Positions 27,322 to 36,392 are shown, counted from the stretch's first letter. The stretch is DNA of 64,000 bases from Mesorhizobium_G sp049840935 (GCA_049840935.1 JASGJA010000015.1:1-64000), one strand, 5' to 3'. The notes: generated by a model from the letters alone, not told the origin. Program-made: numbers and translations.

Positions 27322-28154
27322 GCCGCGCTTCGGCTGGCAACCGGACGAGCCGCCGCCATAAAGGCGATGCCAACCAATACCAGCGGAACGGAGAGCACCA
27401 TGCCCATTGTCAGCCAACCACCCGCGAGATAGCCGATTTGGGCATCAGGCTCGCGAAAAAACTCAACGAATATACGTGCGCAACCATAGCCGGCAACAAA
27501 CGCGCCAGCGACAAAGCCGGGTGTTTTCAGTTTTAGGCGGCTGTGGGTGAGGAAGCGCAGGACGATGAACAGCAGGAAGCCTTCCAGCAGCGCTTCATAA
27601 AGCTGGCTCGGATGGCGCGCGAATGGCCCGCCATTTGGGAAGACGATTGCCCACGGCACATCGGCGGGCCGCCCCCAAAGCTCTGAGTTTATGAAGTTTG
27701 CACAGCGGACGACGCCAATGCCCACCGTAGCGGACGGTGCAATGACGTCAAACAGGCTGCGCATCGGCAGGCCCCGCTTGATGGAAAAGACGATCATCGC
27801 CGTCAGAACGCCGAGAAAGCCACCGTGAAAGGACATGCCTCCTTGCCAAATGGCAAAAATATCGGTCGGATGTGCCAGATAGCGCGCCAGATCGTAGAAC
27901 AGGATGTAACCGATGCGCCCGCCAAGCACGATGCCAAGCGCCGCCCAGACAAGCAGGTCATCAATGTCGGTCGGTTTTATGGGCGCTTGGCCGTTCGGCC
28001 ATAGTCGCGGCGTGGAAACAAGGTTTTTCGCATACCACCAGCCGAACAAAATGCCGACCACATAGCCCAGTCCATACCAGTGAACCGCGAGCGGCCCGAG
28101 ATGGACGATCACCGGATCGATGTTGGGGAAAGGGAGTTCGGCAGAAAATAGCAT
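27318..28154 (-). CDS. lgt: Prolipoprotein diacylglyceryl transferase
   Basis: 278 residues, integral membrane enzyme moving diacylglycerol from phosphatidylglycerol to the lipobox Cys. Signature motifs: the HGGFLG loop (GGMSFHGGFLGVL) with catalytic His, the Lgt signature RCANFINSELWGRP, and Y/G residues in LYFxxL-like VPLAVHWYGLGYVVGILFGWW. About seven TM helices. First gene of lgt-midA. The Kazal lipoprotein in this window is one plausible substrate. Confidence 0.96.
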   Translation of the reverse strand: MLFSAELPFPNIDPVIVHLGPLAVHWYGLGYVVGILFGWWYAKNLVSTPRLWPNGQAPIKPTDIDDLLVWAALGIVLGGRIGYILFYDLARYLAHPTDIFAIWQGGMSFHGGFLGVLTAMIVFSIKRGLPMRSLFDVIAPSATVGIGVVRCANFINSELWGRPADVPWAIVFPNGGPFARHPSQLYEALLEGFLLFIVLRFLTHSRLKLKTPGFVAGAFVAGYGCARIFVEFFREPDAQIGYLAGGWLTMGMVLSVPLVLVGIAFMAAARPVASRSAA

Positions 28155-28236
28155 AGCGCCTTTCTAGGTCATAGTTACGCAACAATGCGACAGCGATACG
28201 GCGGAGATATGTGGAGAAGCAGGGGATATCTGTCCC

Positions 28237-30115
28237 CTACTCCGCCGCTTCCTTTTCATCTTCCTCGGAAGGTGCCTCGTCATGCGGCAGGAAACCGCCA
28301 GACTGTCGCTGCCAAAGCTGGCTATACAGCCCGCCATGCGCGATCAGTTCATCATGCGTGCCTTGCTCGATAACACGGCCTTTGTCCATAACCACCAGCC
28401 GATCCATCGCGGCAATAGTCGAAAGCCGATGCGCGATGGCGATCACGGTTTTGCCCTCCATCAGCCGATAGAGATTTTCCTGAATCGCCGCCTCCACCTC
28501 AGAGTCCAGCGCGGACGTCGCCTCGTCGAGTATCAGAATCGGCGCGTCCTTGAGCATCACCCGCGCAATCGCGATGCGCTGCCGTTGCCCCCCGGACAGC
28601 TTCACGCCCCGCTCGCCAACATGCGCGTCATAGCCTTTGCGCCCTTTCGGATCAGTCAAGGTTGCGATGAAATCCGTTGCTTCGGCACGCCGCGCGGCCT
28701 CGATCATCTCCGCTTCGGTCGCGTTTGGTCGTCCGTACATAATGTTGTCGCGCACAGAGCGATGCAGCAGGCTCGTGTCCTGCGTCACCATGCCGATCTG
28801 CGCCCGCAGCGAATCCTGAGTCACCAGAGCAATATCCTGCGCATCGATCAGCACGCGCCCGCCCTCGATGTCGTAAAACCGCAGCAGCAGGTTCACGAGC
28901 GTCGATTTACCCGCACCGGAACGTCCAACGATGCCAACCTTCTCGCCGGGCTGCACCACCAGCGACAGATCTTCGATCACACCCTTGGAGCGGCCATAGT
29001 GGAAGCGCACATGGTCGAAGTCGATCTGGCCTTCCGTAACCAAAAGCTCCTTCGCACCCGGCTTGTCCTGCACCAGTCGCGGCAACGAGATCGAGTTGAT
29101 ACCGTCTCGCACAGTTCCGATGTTTTCGAACAGCGCCGACATTTCCCACATAATCCAGTGCGACATGCCCCACAGCCGCAGCACCAGGCTGATGACCACG
29201 GCAACCGAGCCGATCGTCACGGCGTCGTTCAGCCACAGCGAGATGGACAGCCCTCCAACCGCTACCAGCAGCGCCGAGTTCAAGATGCCGAGTGCTGCAA
29301 AAAGCACCGTGCCGAGCCGCATGGAGCGATAGACGGTGTCCATGAACTCGCCCATCGCTTCCTGTGCATAATCAGCCTCGCGCTTCGCGTGGGAGAACAG
29401 CTTCACCGTCTGGATATTCGCGTAGGAGTCAACCGATGCGGCCCGTCATCAGCGAGCGCGTGTCAGCTTGCTCTTCCGCAACTTTCTGGATTCGTGGAAT
29501 AAAAATCCGCAGCAGCCCGATATAGAGCGCCAACCACACCAGCAGCGGAACAAGCAGATAAAGGTCCGCCGATGCCGCGATAATCAGCACGCCGGTGAAA
29601 TACACCACGACGTAATTCAGCACCTCGAATAGTTTCAGAATGCATTCGCGCACGGCAAGCGCGGTTTGCATCAGCTTGGTCGCGACACGGCCCGCAAACT
29701 CATCCTGATAAAAAGTCATCGACTGCTTGAGCAGATAGCGGTGCACATTCCAGCGAATGCGCATCGGGTAGTTGCCCATCAGCGTCTGCTGGCTCAGTAG
29801 CGAGCGAAACCAGTCAAGCAGCGGCATAGCAATCAGCACCAGCGCCGCCATCGACACCAGTTTCCAGCCTTCCGTTTGCAGGAATGTCTCGCGATTGGCG
29901 TTGCTTAGCCAGTCAACGATGCTCCCCATGAACGAGAACAGCCACACCTCCGCAAACGCCAGCACCGACATCAGAATCGTGGAAACGATGATGTAGGGCC
30001 ACGCGCCGCGCGTGTAGTGAATGCAAAAGGCGACGAGCGTCTTTGGTGGCTCGACCGGCTCTTCCGGCGGAAATGGATTCAGAAGCGATTTAAAGTAGCG
30101 AAACATGGCATTCAC
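28237..30115 (-). pseudogene. ABC exporter (permease-ATPase), frameshifted at 29433
   Basis: Two abutting open frames together encode one MsbA-type half-transporter. The N-terminal part (30115-29429) holds TM1-TM5 and ends prematurely with RSLMTGRIG. The second (from about 29406) resumes with VKLFSHAKREADYAQ-type sequence and contains Walker A GRSGAGKST, LSGGQRQR and LILDEATSALDSE. Deleting one base of the CC at 29433-29434 restores MTGRIVDSYANIQTVKLF and gives 625 residues, close to the intact paralogue at 16110 (615). Single extra base in a dinucleotide: probably sequencing error, otherwise a recent inactivation. The Glu-rich C-terminal tail is distinctive. Confidence 0.85.
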
Positions 30116-30145
30116 TTAGGTAAGGCACCCGCCTCCACGCCGCAA

Positions 30146-30427
30146 TCACACGGCGCTGGAGGAAGGCTTATGATGTTCTTTGACTGTGCGAGGCTCGCCG
30201 AACAGGCGTTCCAGCCACGACCGTCGCGGTTGCTGCACGATCTGCGACATATCCACATCCGGTAGCATTCCGCGATGCGGCTTGCGTCGGGGTGGCCCAT
30301 GCCCGGTTTCGCCCAGTGAAAATGCTATTGCAGCACGGCGAGCATCAGCGATACTCGTGATATCCGGATTGAAGTCGGCAGAAGAGAGACAGGGAGCCTT
30401 CCGGCTCCGGTACGTATCGTAAGACAT
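30146..30427 (-). CDS. Small hypothetical protein
   Basis: 93 residues, ATG at 30427 with GAGGAAT upstream. Basic and polar, with a short DARRAAIAFSLGETGHGPPRR segment and a C-terminal SWLERLFGEPRTVKEHHK. No TM, signal or known motif. It lies 30 bp before the frameshifted ABC exporter and behind a possible 18-residue leader, so all three may share one transcript. Codon use looks ordinary for the window. Confidence 0.55.
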   Translation of the reverse strand: MSYDTYRSRKAPCLSSADFNPDITSIADARRAAIAFSLGETGHGPPRRKPHRGMLPDVDMSQIVQQPRRSWLERLFGEPRTVKEHHKPSSSAV

Positions 30428-30510
30428 GACGAGATTCCTCGAAAACCAGGGATGGTTCAGGCGGAATCAGATCGAAGAGTTTTTGCTAAGGTTTCGAACC
30501 GGTTCCGCGC

Positions 30511-30567
30511 TCAGGCGGCGCGCCCATGCGAGAGGCGCAGAAAATGCGGAATGAGCATAGCTGTCAT
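30511..30567 (-). CDS. Possible 18-residue leader peptide
   Basis: ATG at 30567 preceded by CCAAGGAGGCGCAAAG, a near-perfect ribosome site, opens a frame encoding MTAMLIPHFLRLSHGRAA and then stops. It ends 83 bp before the next start and has no space for a larger gene. Strong initiation for so short a product suggests a regulatory upstream ORF or small protein. It is not clearly enriched in one amino acid (three Leu, three Ala, two His, two Arg), so classic attenuation is not obvious. Confidence 0.5.
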   Translation of the reverse strand: MTAMLIPHFLRLSHGRAA

Positions 30568-30668
30568 CTTTGCGCCTCCTTGGTTCGAGTTGACAGGGAG
30601 CGCTCTATAGCTTCATTCGGAGCAAAAGACCAGACTTCAAGACTGGCGTAACGAACCCTACTGACAGA

Positions 30669-31133
30669 GTGTGGCCATTGGAACACAGGCTTCGTATCGC
30701 ACTTTACCAACCGGACATTGCCGGAAACGCCGGCACGATCCTGCGCACTGCGGCGTGTCTCGATTTTTCGGTGGACATAATAGAACCGGCGGGATTTGAC
30801 CTGTCAGATCGCAATCTCAGGCGCGCTGGGATGGACTATCTGGAACTTGCCGCGCTTACCCGCCACATCGATTTCGCGACCTTTGACGAATGGCGGCATT
30901 CGCAAAACCGCCGACTGTTGCTCCTGACAACTCGTGCCGCTGATCCCTACACGCAATTTGCCTTCCAGCCGGACGACATCATTCTTTTCGGTCGCGAATC
31001 CGCCGGCGTGCCAGATACCGTACATGAGTGCGTCGACGCTCGACTCCTCATACCAATGGTTGCCGGCCGCAGCCTCAATCTTGCCGTCAGTGTCGCGATG
31101 GCTGCGGGCGAAGCACTGCGTCAATTGCGCTAA
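30669..31133 (+). CDS. trmL: tRNA (cytidine(34)-2'-O)-methyltransferase
   Basis: 154 residues from GTG 30669. SPOUT methyltransferase: N-terminal LRIALYQPDIAGNAGTILRTAACL, RRAGMDYLEL, and the deep-knot motifs ILFGRESAGVPDTV and IPMVAGRSLNLAVSVAMAAGE. TrmL methylates the wobble ribose of tRNA-Leu isoacceptors. No strong ribosome site is seen; a start a few codons later is possible. Divergent from the putative leader operon, convergent with the MaoC pair. Confidence 0.93.
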   Translation: MWPLEHRLRIALYQPDIAGNAGTILRTAACLDFSVDIIEPAGFDLSDRNLRRAGMDYLELAALTRHIDFATFDEWRHSQNRRLLLLTTRAADPYTQFAFQPDDIILFGRESAGVPDTVHECVDARLLIPMVAGRSLNLAVSVAMAAGEALRQLR

Positions 31134-31138
31134 AATGC

Positions 31139-31609
31139 CTACTCCGCCCTCACAATGACCGAGCTTTCAAATTCGAGTACTTTGTCGCCGGTTGAATCAT
31201 GCCCCTCGCCCCAGACCGTCAAGAGCCGGTATCCGGGCTTTGAACTCAGCGCACGCTGGGCCAGCACTTTTCGCGAATAATGCACTGTCTCACCCGCATA
31301 GACCGGCTTGAGCCATTTGAGGTTGCGAAAACCGGGCGATGCTCCAACCGTCGGCGCGGGGCCATCGCCGTCCCACGCTTGCGCGCCCTTCAATATTCCG
31401 GTGCGCACATTGCACTTCATCCACGCTGCCGCCGTGTGCCAGCCGGAAGCGCACAGCCTTCCGAAAACAGTTCCATGCGCTGTTTCTTCCGAAAGGTGAA
31501 ACGGCTGCGGATCATATTTCCGCGCAAAGGCTACAATCGATTCGGGATCGAAATGATGCGAGCCAAGCTCAACGGTTTCCCCAACCTGAAAAAATTCGTC
31601 GAGGCTCAT
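31139..31609 (-). CDS. MaoC-like dehydratase, second of pair
   Basis: 156 residues from ATG 31609, which overlaps the upstream MaoC stop by 4 bp. Hot-dog fold with hydratase motif FARKYDPQPFHLSEETAHGTVFGRLCASGWHTAA: the D-x5-H pair and the Ser/Gly helix cap are present. Family members hydrate enoyl-CoA or related thioesters. Two adjacent MaoC genes with different N termini probably form a heteromeric enzyme. A long frame extending upstream through the first MaoC gene and the repeats is spurious. Confidence 0.88.
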   Translation of the reverse strand: MSLDEFFQVGETVELGSHHFDPESIVAFARKYDPQPFHLSEETAHGTVFGRLCASGWHTAAAWMKCNVRTGILKGAQAWDGDGPAPTVGASPGFRNLKWLKPVYAGETVHYSRKVLAQRALSSKPGYRLLTVWGEGHDSTGDKVLEFESSVIVRAE

Positions 31610-32064
31610 GCGCTTGCCCTCGTCAAGAACATGCCGGTGTTTTGCAGCTCGAAAACATGCTCGTCGTTCTGATTGGTCATTTCCGCACGCATCGTCACCA
31701 GACCTAGATTCGGTCGCTTCGCGGATACCCGTTTCGAAAGCACCGTCACGCGTGCGGTCAGCGTATCGCCCGCCAGCACGGGCCTTTTCCATTTCACATG
31801 GTCTAATCCCGGCGCGCCCTGCGAAGTCGAATCCAGCAGCAACCCGTCGCACAGCAAGCGCATGAACATCGAGCACGTATGCCAGCCGGAAGCCGCCAGC
31901 CCGCCCAGAATGCTGGCTTTGCCTGCTTCCTCGTTCATATGCATGGGCTGTGGATCGAACTCGGATGCGAACTCCACGATCTCCGCCGCGCTCACCACTT
32001 TCGTACCGAGCACAAGCGTTCCGCCTTCTGTGAAATCCTCGAACGCCCATCTTTTGCCGGTCAT
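31606..32064 (-). CDS. MaoC-like dehydratase, first of pair
   Basis: 152 residues. Same hot-dog family: FASEFDPQPMHMNEEAGKASILGGLAASGWHTCSMFMRL with the catalytic Asp/His arrangement; C-terminal VLSKRVSAKRPNLGLVTMRAEMTNQ. Start ATG 32064. Similar but not identical to the downstream gene, hence an old duplication. The pathway is unclear from context. Confidence 0.88.
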   Translation of the reverse strand: MTGKRWAFEDFTEGGTLVLGTKVVSAAEIVEFASEFDPQPMHMNEEAGKASILGGLAASGWHTCSMFMRLLCDGLLLDSTSQGAPGLDHVKWKRPVLAGDTLTARVTVLSKRVSAKRPNLGLVTMRAEMTNQNDEHVFELQNTGMFLTRASA

Positions 32065-32170
32065 GCCGCTGCCCCAAAATTTCTTTCAGTTTTAAAATGA
32101 CGCGTCCATTTTCGATCCGCAACAGCACAAAAAAACCAACGATTGGCTCAGCGCGGCAGAACCGAGCACC

Positions 32171-32464
32171 GCAGTCTGGTGAGATTCGGGTCAGCGCGAG
32201 GCGAAAAACGGGTTTTCCGAGAACCGGAGCGGAGTGTACCTTTGGGTACATGAGCACCGGAAGCACAGGAAAGCCCTTTTTGCAGCCCGCGCTCAGCCGA
32301 ATCCCACAGACTGGCCGCAGTCTGATGAGATTCGGGTCAGCGCGCGGCGAAAAACGGGTTTTCCGAGAACCGGAGCGGAGTGTACTTTTGGGTACATGAG
32401 CACCGGAAGCGCAGGAAAGCCCTTTTTGCAGCCCGCGCTCAGCCGAATCCCACAGACTGGCCGC
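32171..32464. repeat. Two tandem copies of a 146-bp palindromic element
   Basis: The unit starting gcagtctg(g/a)tgagattcggg recurs at exactly 146 bp spacing (32171 and 32317) with only a few substitutions. Each unit is itself an imperfect long hairpin: gattcgggtcagcgc near the left end pairs with gcgctcagccgaatc near the right, aaaaacgggttttcc with ggaaagccctttttg, and the centre is gtac-tttggg-gtac. Most of 32065-32636 is thus non-coding; in-frame translation of the repeat produces a long false extension of the MaoC gene. It sits directly upstream of petA. Confidence 0.9.
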
Positions 32465-32636
32465 GACAATGTGCCATCCGGGGGCTCCCCGTCTGGACAA
32501 GCGTGTTTGTCACGCATAAACCGAATTTCGAATGCCGGAGGAATGCGCCCAGCCTGCAGCCATGCGCCGTCGGGAGGGGTATGGAGCGGGGACGAAGCTC
32601 CGCCGACGGCGAGGAAGAGGCAGAAGGACAGACCCC

Positions 32637-33215
32637 TTGAGCGCCACCGATCATTCGGACGTCACAAGACGCGACTTTTTATACGTAGCAACAGGCACCG
32701 CTGCCGTTGTGGGTGCGGCAGCCGTCGCCTGGCCGTTTATCGACCAGATGCGGCCGGATGCTTCCACCTTGGCTCAATCGTCGATCGAAGTTGAGGTTGG
32801 TTCGCTCCAGCCCGGCTCGTCGCTGGTTGTGAAATGGCGCGGCAAGCCGGTGTTCATCCGCAACCGCACGCCAGAAGAAATCAAGGCCGCGCAGGATACG
32901 CCGATGGCGGACCTCAAGGACCCGGTTGCCCGCAACGGCAATCTGCCTTCGGACGCACCGGCCACGGATGTGGACCGTTCCGCTGGCAAGGATAAGGAAA
33001 ACTGGATCGTCATGGTCGGCGTCTGCACCCATCTTGGTTGCGTGCCGCTCGGCCAGCAGGGCGATTTTGGTGGCTGGTTCTGCCCGTGCCACGGTTCGCA
33101 CTACGATACGGCGGGACGCATTCGCAAAGGCCCTGCTCCGATGAATCTTGAGGTGCCGGTCTATTCCTTCATCTCCGACACCAAAATCGAGAATCGGCTA
33201 AGGTCCGGGGGATAA
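32637..33215 (+). CDS. petA: Ubiquinol-cytochrome c reductase iron-sulfur subunit
   Basis: 192 residues from TTG 32637 (AAGGACAGACCCC upstream). Rieske protein of the bc1 complex: N-terminal twin-arginine-like TRRDFLYVATG followed by the TM anchor (TAAVVGAAAVAWPFI), then the 2Fe-2S boxes CTHLGCVPLG and CPCHGSHYD with two Cys and two His ligands. Domain facing the periplasm. First gene of petABC. The upstream in-frame extension is GC-rich low-complexity and rejected. Confidence 0.95.
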   Translation: MSATDHSDVTRRDFLYVATGTAAVVGAAAVAWPFIDQMRPDASTLAQSSIEVEVGSLQPGSSLVVKWRGKPVFIRNRTPEEIKAAQDTPMADLKDPVARNGNLPSDAPATDVDRSAGKDKENWIVMVGVCTHLGCVPLGQQGDFGGWFCPCHGSHYDTAGRIRKGPAPMNLEVPVYSFISDTKIENRLRSGG

Positions 33216-33219
33216 TTTT

Positions 33220-34521
33220 ATGAGCGGTGGACACTCGACCTATACGCCCAAAACTGGGATTGAGCGCTGGATAGACGCGCGCATGCCATTGCCGCGTCTG
33301 GTATACGATTCATTCGTTGCCTTCCCCGTGCCTCGTAACCTCAATTATGCCTATACGTTCGGTGGCATTCTCGCGATCATGCTGGTTGTGCAGATCATCA
33401 CCGGCGTCGTGCTGGTCATGCATTATGCATCAGACACCAGCCTCGCCTTCGTGTCGGTCGAAAAGATCATGCGCGATGTGAACTGGGGCTGGCTGCTGCG
33501 CTATATGCACGCAAACGGCGCATCCTTCTTCTTCATCGCCGTCTATCTCCACATCTTCCGTGGTCTCTATTACGGCTCCTACAAGGCGCCGCGTGAGCTG
33601 CTGTGGATTCTCGGCTGCATCATCTACCTGTTGATGATGGCGACCGGCTTCATGGGCTACGTTCTGCCCTGGGGTCAGATGTCCGGCTGGGGCGCAACCG
33701 TTATCACCGGCTTCTTCACCGCCATTCCGCTCGTCGGCACGTGGCTCCAGCAGTTGCTGCTTGGCGGCTTCTCGGTGGACAACCCGACGCTGACGCACTT
33801 CTTCGCGCTGCACTATCTCCTGCCCTTCGTAATCGCGGGCGTAGTCATACTGCACATCTGGGCGCTGCACGTCGTCGGCCAAACCAACCCGACGGGCATC
33901 GAAATCAAGTCGAAGACGGACACCCTGCCCTTCACGCCCTATGCGACCATCAAGGATGCGTTCGGCATGATCGTGTTCCTGGCCGTGTTCGCCTACTTCA
34001 TCTTCTACATTCCGAACTATCTCGGCCATCCGGATAACTACACGCAGTTCAACTCGCTGAAGACGCCGGCGCACATTGTTCCTGAATGGTACTTCCTGCC
34101 GTTCTACGCGATCCTGCGCGCCATCACCTTCAACATCGGGCCAATCGACTCGAAGCTCGGCGGCGTGCTTGCAATGTTCGGCGCCATCGCGGTGCTGTTC
34201 GTTGTGCCGTGGCTCGACACCTCGAAGGTTCGCTCTGCGGTGTATCGTCCGTGGTACAAGCTCTTCTTCTGGCTCTTCGCGGTAAACGCGGTGTTCCTCG
34301 GCTGGCTTGGTTCCAAGCCCGCAGAAGGCTGGTACATACCGGCGATGCAGATTTCGACGCTGTATTATTTCGCATTCTTCCTCGTCATCATGCCGCTCCT
34401 CGGCCTGTTCGAGACACCGAAGCAATTGCCGAATTCCATCACCGAGGCAGTGCTTGCCAAGAACAAGGGCGCTCACGCCCACCCGGCAGGCGCAACCGCC
34501 GCGCCGGAAACCAAAGGCTGA
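33220..34521 (+). CDS. petB: Cytochrome b of the bc1 complex
   Basis: 433 residues, eight TM helices. Haem-ligating His pairs lie in helices B and D (LLRYMHANGASFFFIAVYLHIFRG and FFALHYLLPFVIAGVVILHIWALH), and the Qo-site PEWY motif is present (HIVPEWYFLPFYAILR). The C-terminal Ala/His tail is short. Starts 4 bp after petA. It is the separate petB type, not the fused fbcH b-c1 gene found in some alphaproteobacteria. Confidence 0.97.
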   Translation: MSGGHSTYTPKTGIERWIDARMPLPRLVYDSFVAFPVPRNLNYAYTFGGILAIMLVVQIITGVVLVMHYASDTSLAFVSVEKIMRDVNWGWLLRYMHANGASFFFIAVYLHIFRGLYYGSYKAPRELLWILGCIIYLLMMATGFMGYVLPWGQMSGWGATVITGFFTAIPLVGTWLQQLLLGGFSVDNPTLTHFFALHYLLPFVIAGVVILHIWALHVVGQTNPTGIEIKSKTDTLPFTPYATIKDAFGMIVFLAVFAYFIFYIPNYLGHPDNYTQFNSLKTPAHIVPEWYFLPFYAILRAITFNIGPIDSKLGGVLAMFGAIAVLFVVPWLDTSKVRSAVYRPWYKLFFWLFAVNAVFLGWLGSKPAEGWYIPAMQISTLYYFAFFLVIMPLLGLFETPKQLPNSITEAVLAKNKGAHAHPAGATAAPETKG

Positions 34522-34547
34522 CCGCACAGGACTTGCAGAGGGATATC

Positions 34548-35414
34548 ATGAAGAAAGTTCTCCACGGTCTGGCAGCACTCAGCTTCCTTTTCGCAGGCTC
34601 CACAGCCTTTGCTCAGGAAGCAACACATGCGGCCAATCACGAAGCCGAGCCGGCCCACTTCCCCATCCACGCTCCGCGCGAGCAGAAGTGGTCGTTCTCG
34701 GGTCCGTTCGGCACCTATGACAAGGCGCAGCTCCAGCGCGGCCTCAAGGTGTATAAGGAAGTCTGTTCGGCCTGCCATTCAATGCATCTGGTGCCATTCC
34801 GAATGCTCGAAGAGCTTGGCTACAACGAAGCCCAAGTGAAGGCTTTTGCGGCTGAGTACACCGTTCAGGATGGCCCGAACGATGATGGCGAAATGTTCGA
34901 CCGTCCGGGCAAGCCGTCGGATTATTTCCCGTCGCCATTCCCTAACGATCAGGCAGCAGCGGCTGCAAATGGCGGCGCTGCTCCTCCAGACATGTCGCTC
35001 CTGGCCAAGGCGCGCGGCGTGACGCGTGGCTTCCCGCAATTCGTCATCGACATCTTCACCCAATATGCCGAAGGCGGACCGGATTACATCTACTCGCTGC
35101 TGACGGGCTACGATCAGACCCCGCCGGAAGGCATGGAGATCGCCGAAGGCACGCATTACAATCCGTATTTCATCAACGGCAAATCGCTGGCAATGGCCGC
35201 ACCGTTGAGCGACGGTCAGGTGACGTATGATGACGGCTCGCCGCAGACCGTCGATCAGTATGCGCATGACATTTCCGCGTTCCTGATGTGGGCCGCCGAG
35301 CCGCACATGGAAGAACGCAAGCGGACTGGCTTCAGCGTCATGACCTTCATGCTGCTGTTCGGCGTGCTGGTGTATCTCACCAAGCGCAAGGTTTGGTCGA
35401 ACGTCGAGCACTAA
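34548..35414 (+). CDS. petC: Cytochrome c1
   Basis: 288 residues from ATG 34548, GAGGGATATC upstream. Sec signal MKKVLHGLAALSFLFAGSTAFAQ; covalent haem motif CSACH; distal Met ligand likely in the SLAMAAPLSDGQV region; C-terminal TM anchor TGFSVMTFMLLFGVLVYLTKRKVW. Family CytC1 (petC/fbcC). A strong terminator follows 20 bp after the stop. Confidence 0.96.
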   Translation: MKKVLHGLAALSFLFAGSTAFAQEATHAANHEAEPAHFPIHAPREQKWSFSGPFGTYDKAQLQRGLKVYKEVCSACHSMHLVPFRMLEELGYNEAQVKAFAAEYTVQDGPNDDGEMFDRPGKPSDYFPSPFPNDQAAAAANGGAAPPDMSLLAKARGVTRGFPQFVIDIFTQYAEGGPDYIYSLLTGYDQTPPEGMEIAEGTHYNPYFINGKSLAMAAPLSDGQVTYDDGSPQTVDQYAHDISAFLMWAAEPHMEERKRTGFSVMTFMLLFGVLVYLTKRKVWSNVEH

Positions 35415-35434
35415 GCTCATCGCCAATTGAATCC

Positions 35435-35463
35435 AAAAGGCCCGCCATTGGCGGGCCTTTTCG
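35435..35463 (+). terminator. Terminator of petABC
   Basis: aaaaggcccgcc-attg-gcgggcctttt: a perfect 11-bp stem with flanking A and T runs, functional in either direction. Confidence 0.88.
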
Positions 35464-35479
35464 TTGGGTCCTCCAACTT

Positions 35480-35569
35480 CCTTCGCCCCGTTTACGGGGG
35501 TCCGAAGGACGGGAGAGACGCGTGGCTCTCCCCGGCACAGCTGGCCCGAAGGGCCGGATGAGGGGCAAG
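35480..35569. repeat. Palindromic repeat block related to the one at 4617
   Basis: Carries cgccccgtttacgggg, ggtccgaaggacg and ggcccgaagggcc hairpins and ends ggatgaggggcaag. It resembles half of the element at 4617-4733 and shares the gatgagggg end with the 44-bp-arm family. Abuts the EVE gene stop. Confidence 0.6.
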
Positions 35570-36013
35570 TCAACCTCTTTTTGACAAAGCTGAACCTAAG
35601 CCGCGCACCATCTCTTTCTCAATCAGCTTGAAATCGGCCTCGCTGATTTCGAACTGTCCAAAGCGGAATGCGCTACCCCAGTTTCTCTTGCCTTTGGTAA
35701 ACTCCAACTCTTCAAGCAAGGGCCGGATCGGCACAGGCCGCATACCTTGCCAGTCAACATCGCGTCGAAATGGATGGAAGCCCGGCTCCATTTCGACCTG
35801 ATACGAACCGCCGGGGCGCACCCGTCCCAGTGCCGTGAAGGCCTGCAAACGCTCGCCGCCCTTAAACTCAGTCGAGGGTGAATAGATGACGATCCCGTCG
35901 CCTTCCCGCATCCTGCCAATAGGACCACCCTTCCCATGACAGGACTGCGCAAAACCCGCCGCGACACCCCGCACAGCATGGTCCGCTGACGCAACAATCA
36001 CCCAATAGCGCAT
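35570..36013 (-). CDS. EVE domain-containing protein
   Basis: 147 residues, a complete EVE domain (PUA-like, related to YTH). MRYWVIVASADHAVRGVAAGFAQ with the following KGGPIGRMREGDGIVIYSP forms the pocket that in homologues recognises modified bases; C-terminal FRFGQFEISEADFKLIEKEM. May sense modified nucleotides in RNA or DNA. The downstream VOC gene lies 4 bp away on the same strand. Confidence 0.87.
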   Translation of the reverse strand: MRYWVIVASADHAVRGVAAGFAQSCHGKGGPIGRMREGDGIVIYSPSTEFKGGERLQAFTALGRVRPGGSYQVEMEPGFHPFRRDVDWQGMRPVPIRPLLEELEFTKGKRNWGSAFRFGQFEISEADFKLIEKEMVRGLGSALSKRG

Positions 36014-36017
36014 CGCC

Positions 36018-36392
36018 TCAATCTCTCATGACGGGCTGAAACACGCGGATTCGATGCCCATCCGGGTCCAGCGCAACAAACGTATGCCCGAAATCCATAT
36101 CGGTCGGTTCCTGCGCAATTGAAACGCCTTTTGCCTTCCAGTCGCGCGCCAATTGTCCGACCTCTTCGCTCGACCCGACCGCAATCCCCAATTCTCCGCC
36201 ACCACCGGTCATTTTGGCTGCGGGCTTAACTGCCGACCTCAGCCACAACCCAAGCCGCAAGCTTCCGAGCACGAACATTGCGAAGCCGTGCGTTGCTTCC
36301 ACAGGCTTGACCTCAAACAAGTCGGTATAAAATTCGGCGCTTTTCTCGACGTTTTCGACATAAAGCAGCAGCATGTCGGGCACGATAGTCAT
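36018..36392 (-). CDS. VOC-superfamily protein (glyoxalase/bleomycin-resistance fold)
   Basis: 124 residues with two beta-alpha-beta-beta-beta modules: MLLYVENVEKSAEFYTDLFEVKPVE and the second-half DMDFGHTFVALDPDGHRIRVFQP. Similar to PhnB-like and antibiotic-resistance VOC proteins. The metal ligands of glyoxalase I are not all obvious (His/Glu in the usual places are partly replaced). Paired with the EVE gene. Substrate unknown. Confidence 0.82.
   Translation of the reverse strand: MTIVPDMLLLYVENVEKSAEFYTDLFEVKPVEATHGFAMFVLGSLRLGLWLRSAVKPAAKMTGGGGELGIAVGSSEEVGQLARDWKAKGVSIAQEPTDMDFGHTFVALDPDGHRIRVFQPVMRD

Noticed and set aside
30480..30500. tRNA gene from the string gttcgaacc-like
   Set aside because: No acceptor stem, anticodon arm or CCA-compatible end could be folded around it.
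32171..32464. CRISPR or integron array
   Set aside because: Only two directly repeated units, no spacers, no cas or integrase gene.
31610..32500. N-terminal extension of the MaoC gene through the first MaoC gene and the tandem repeat
   Set aside because: Formed by reading the repeats and the overlapping MaoC gene out of frame; the supported start is at 31609.
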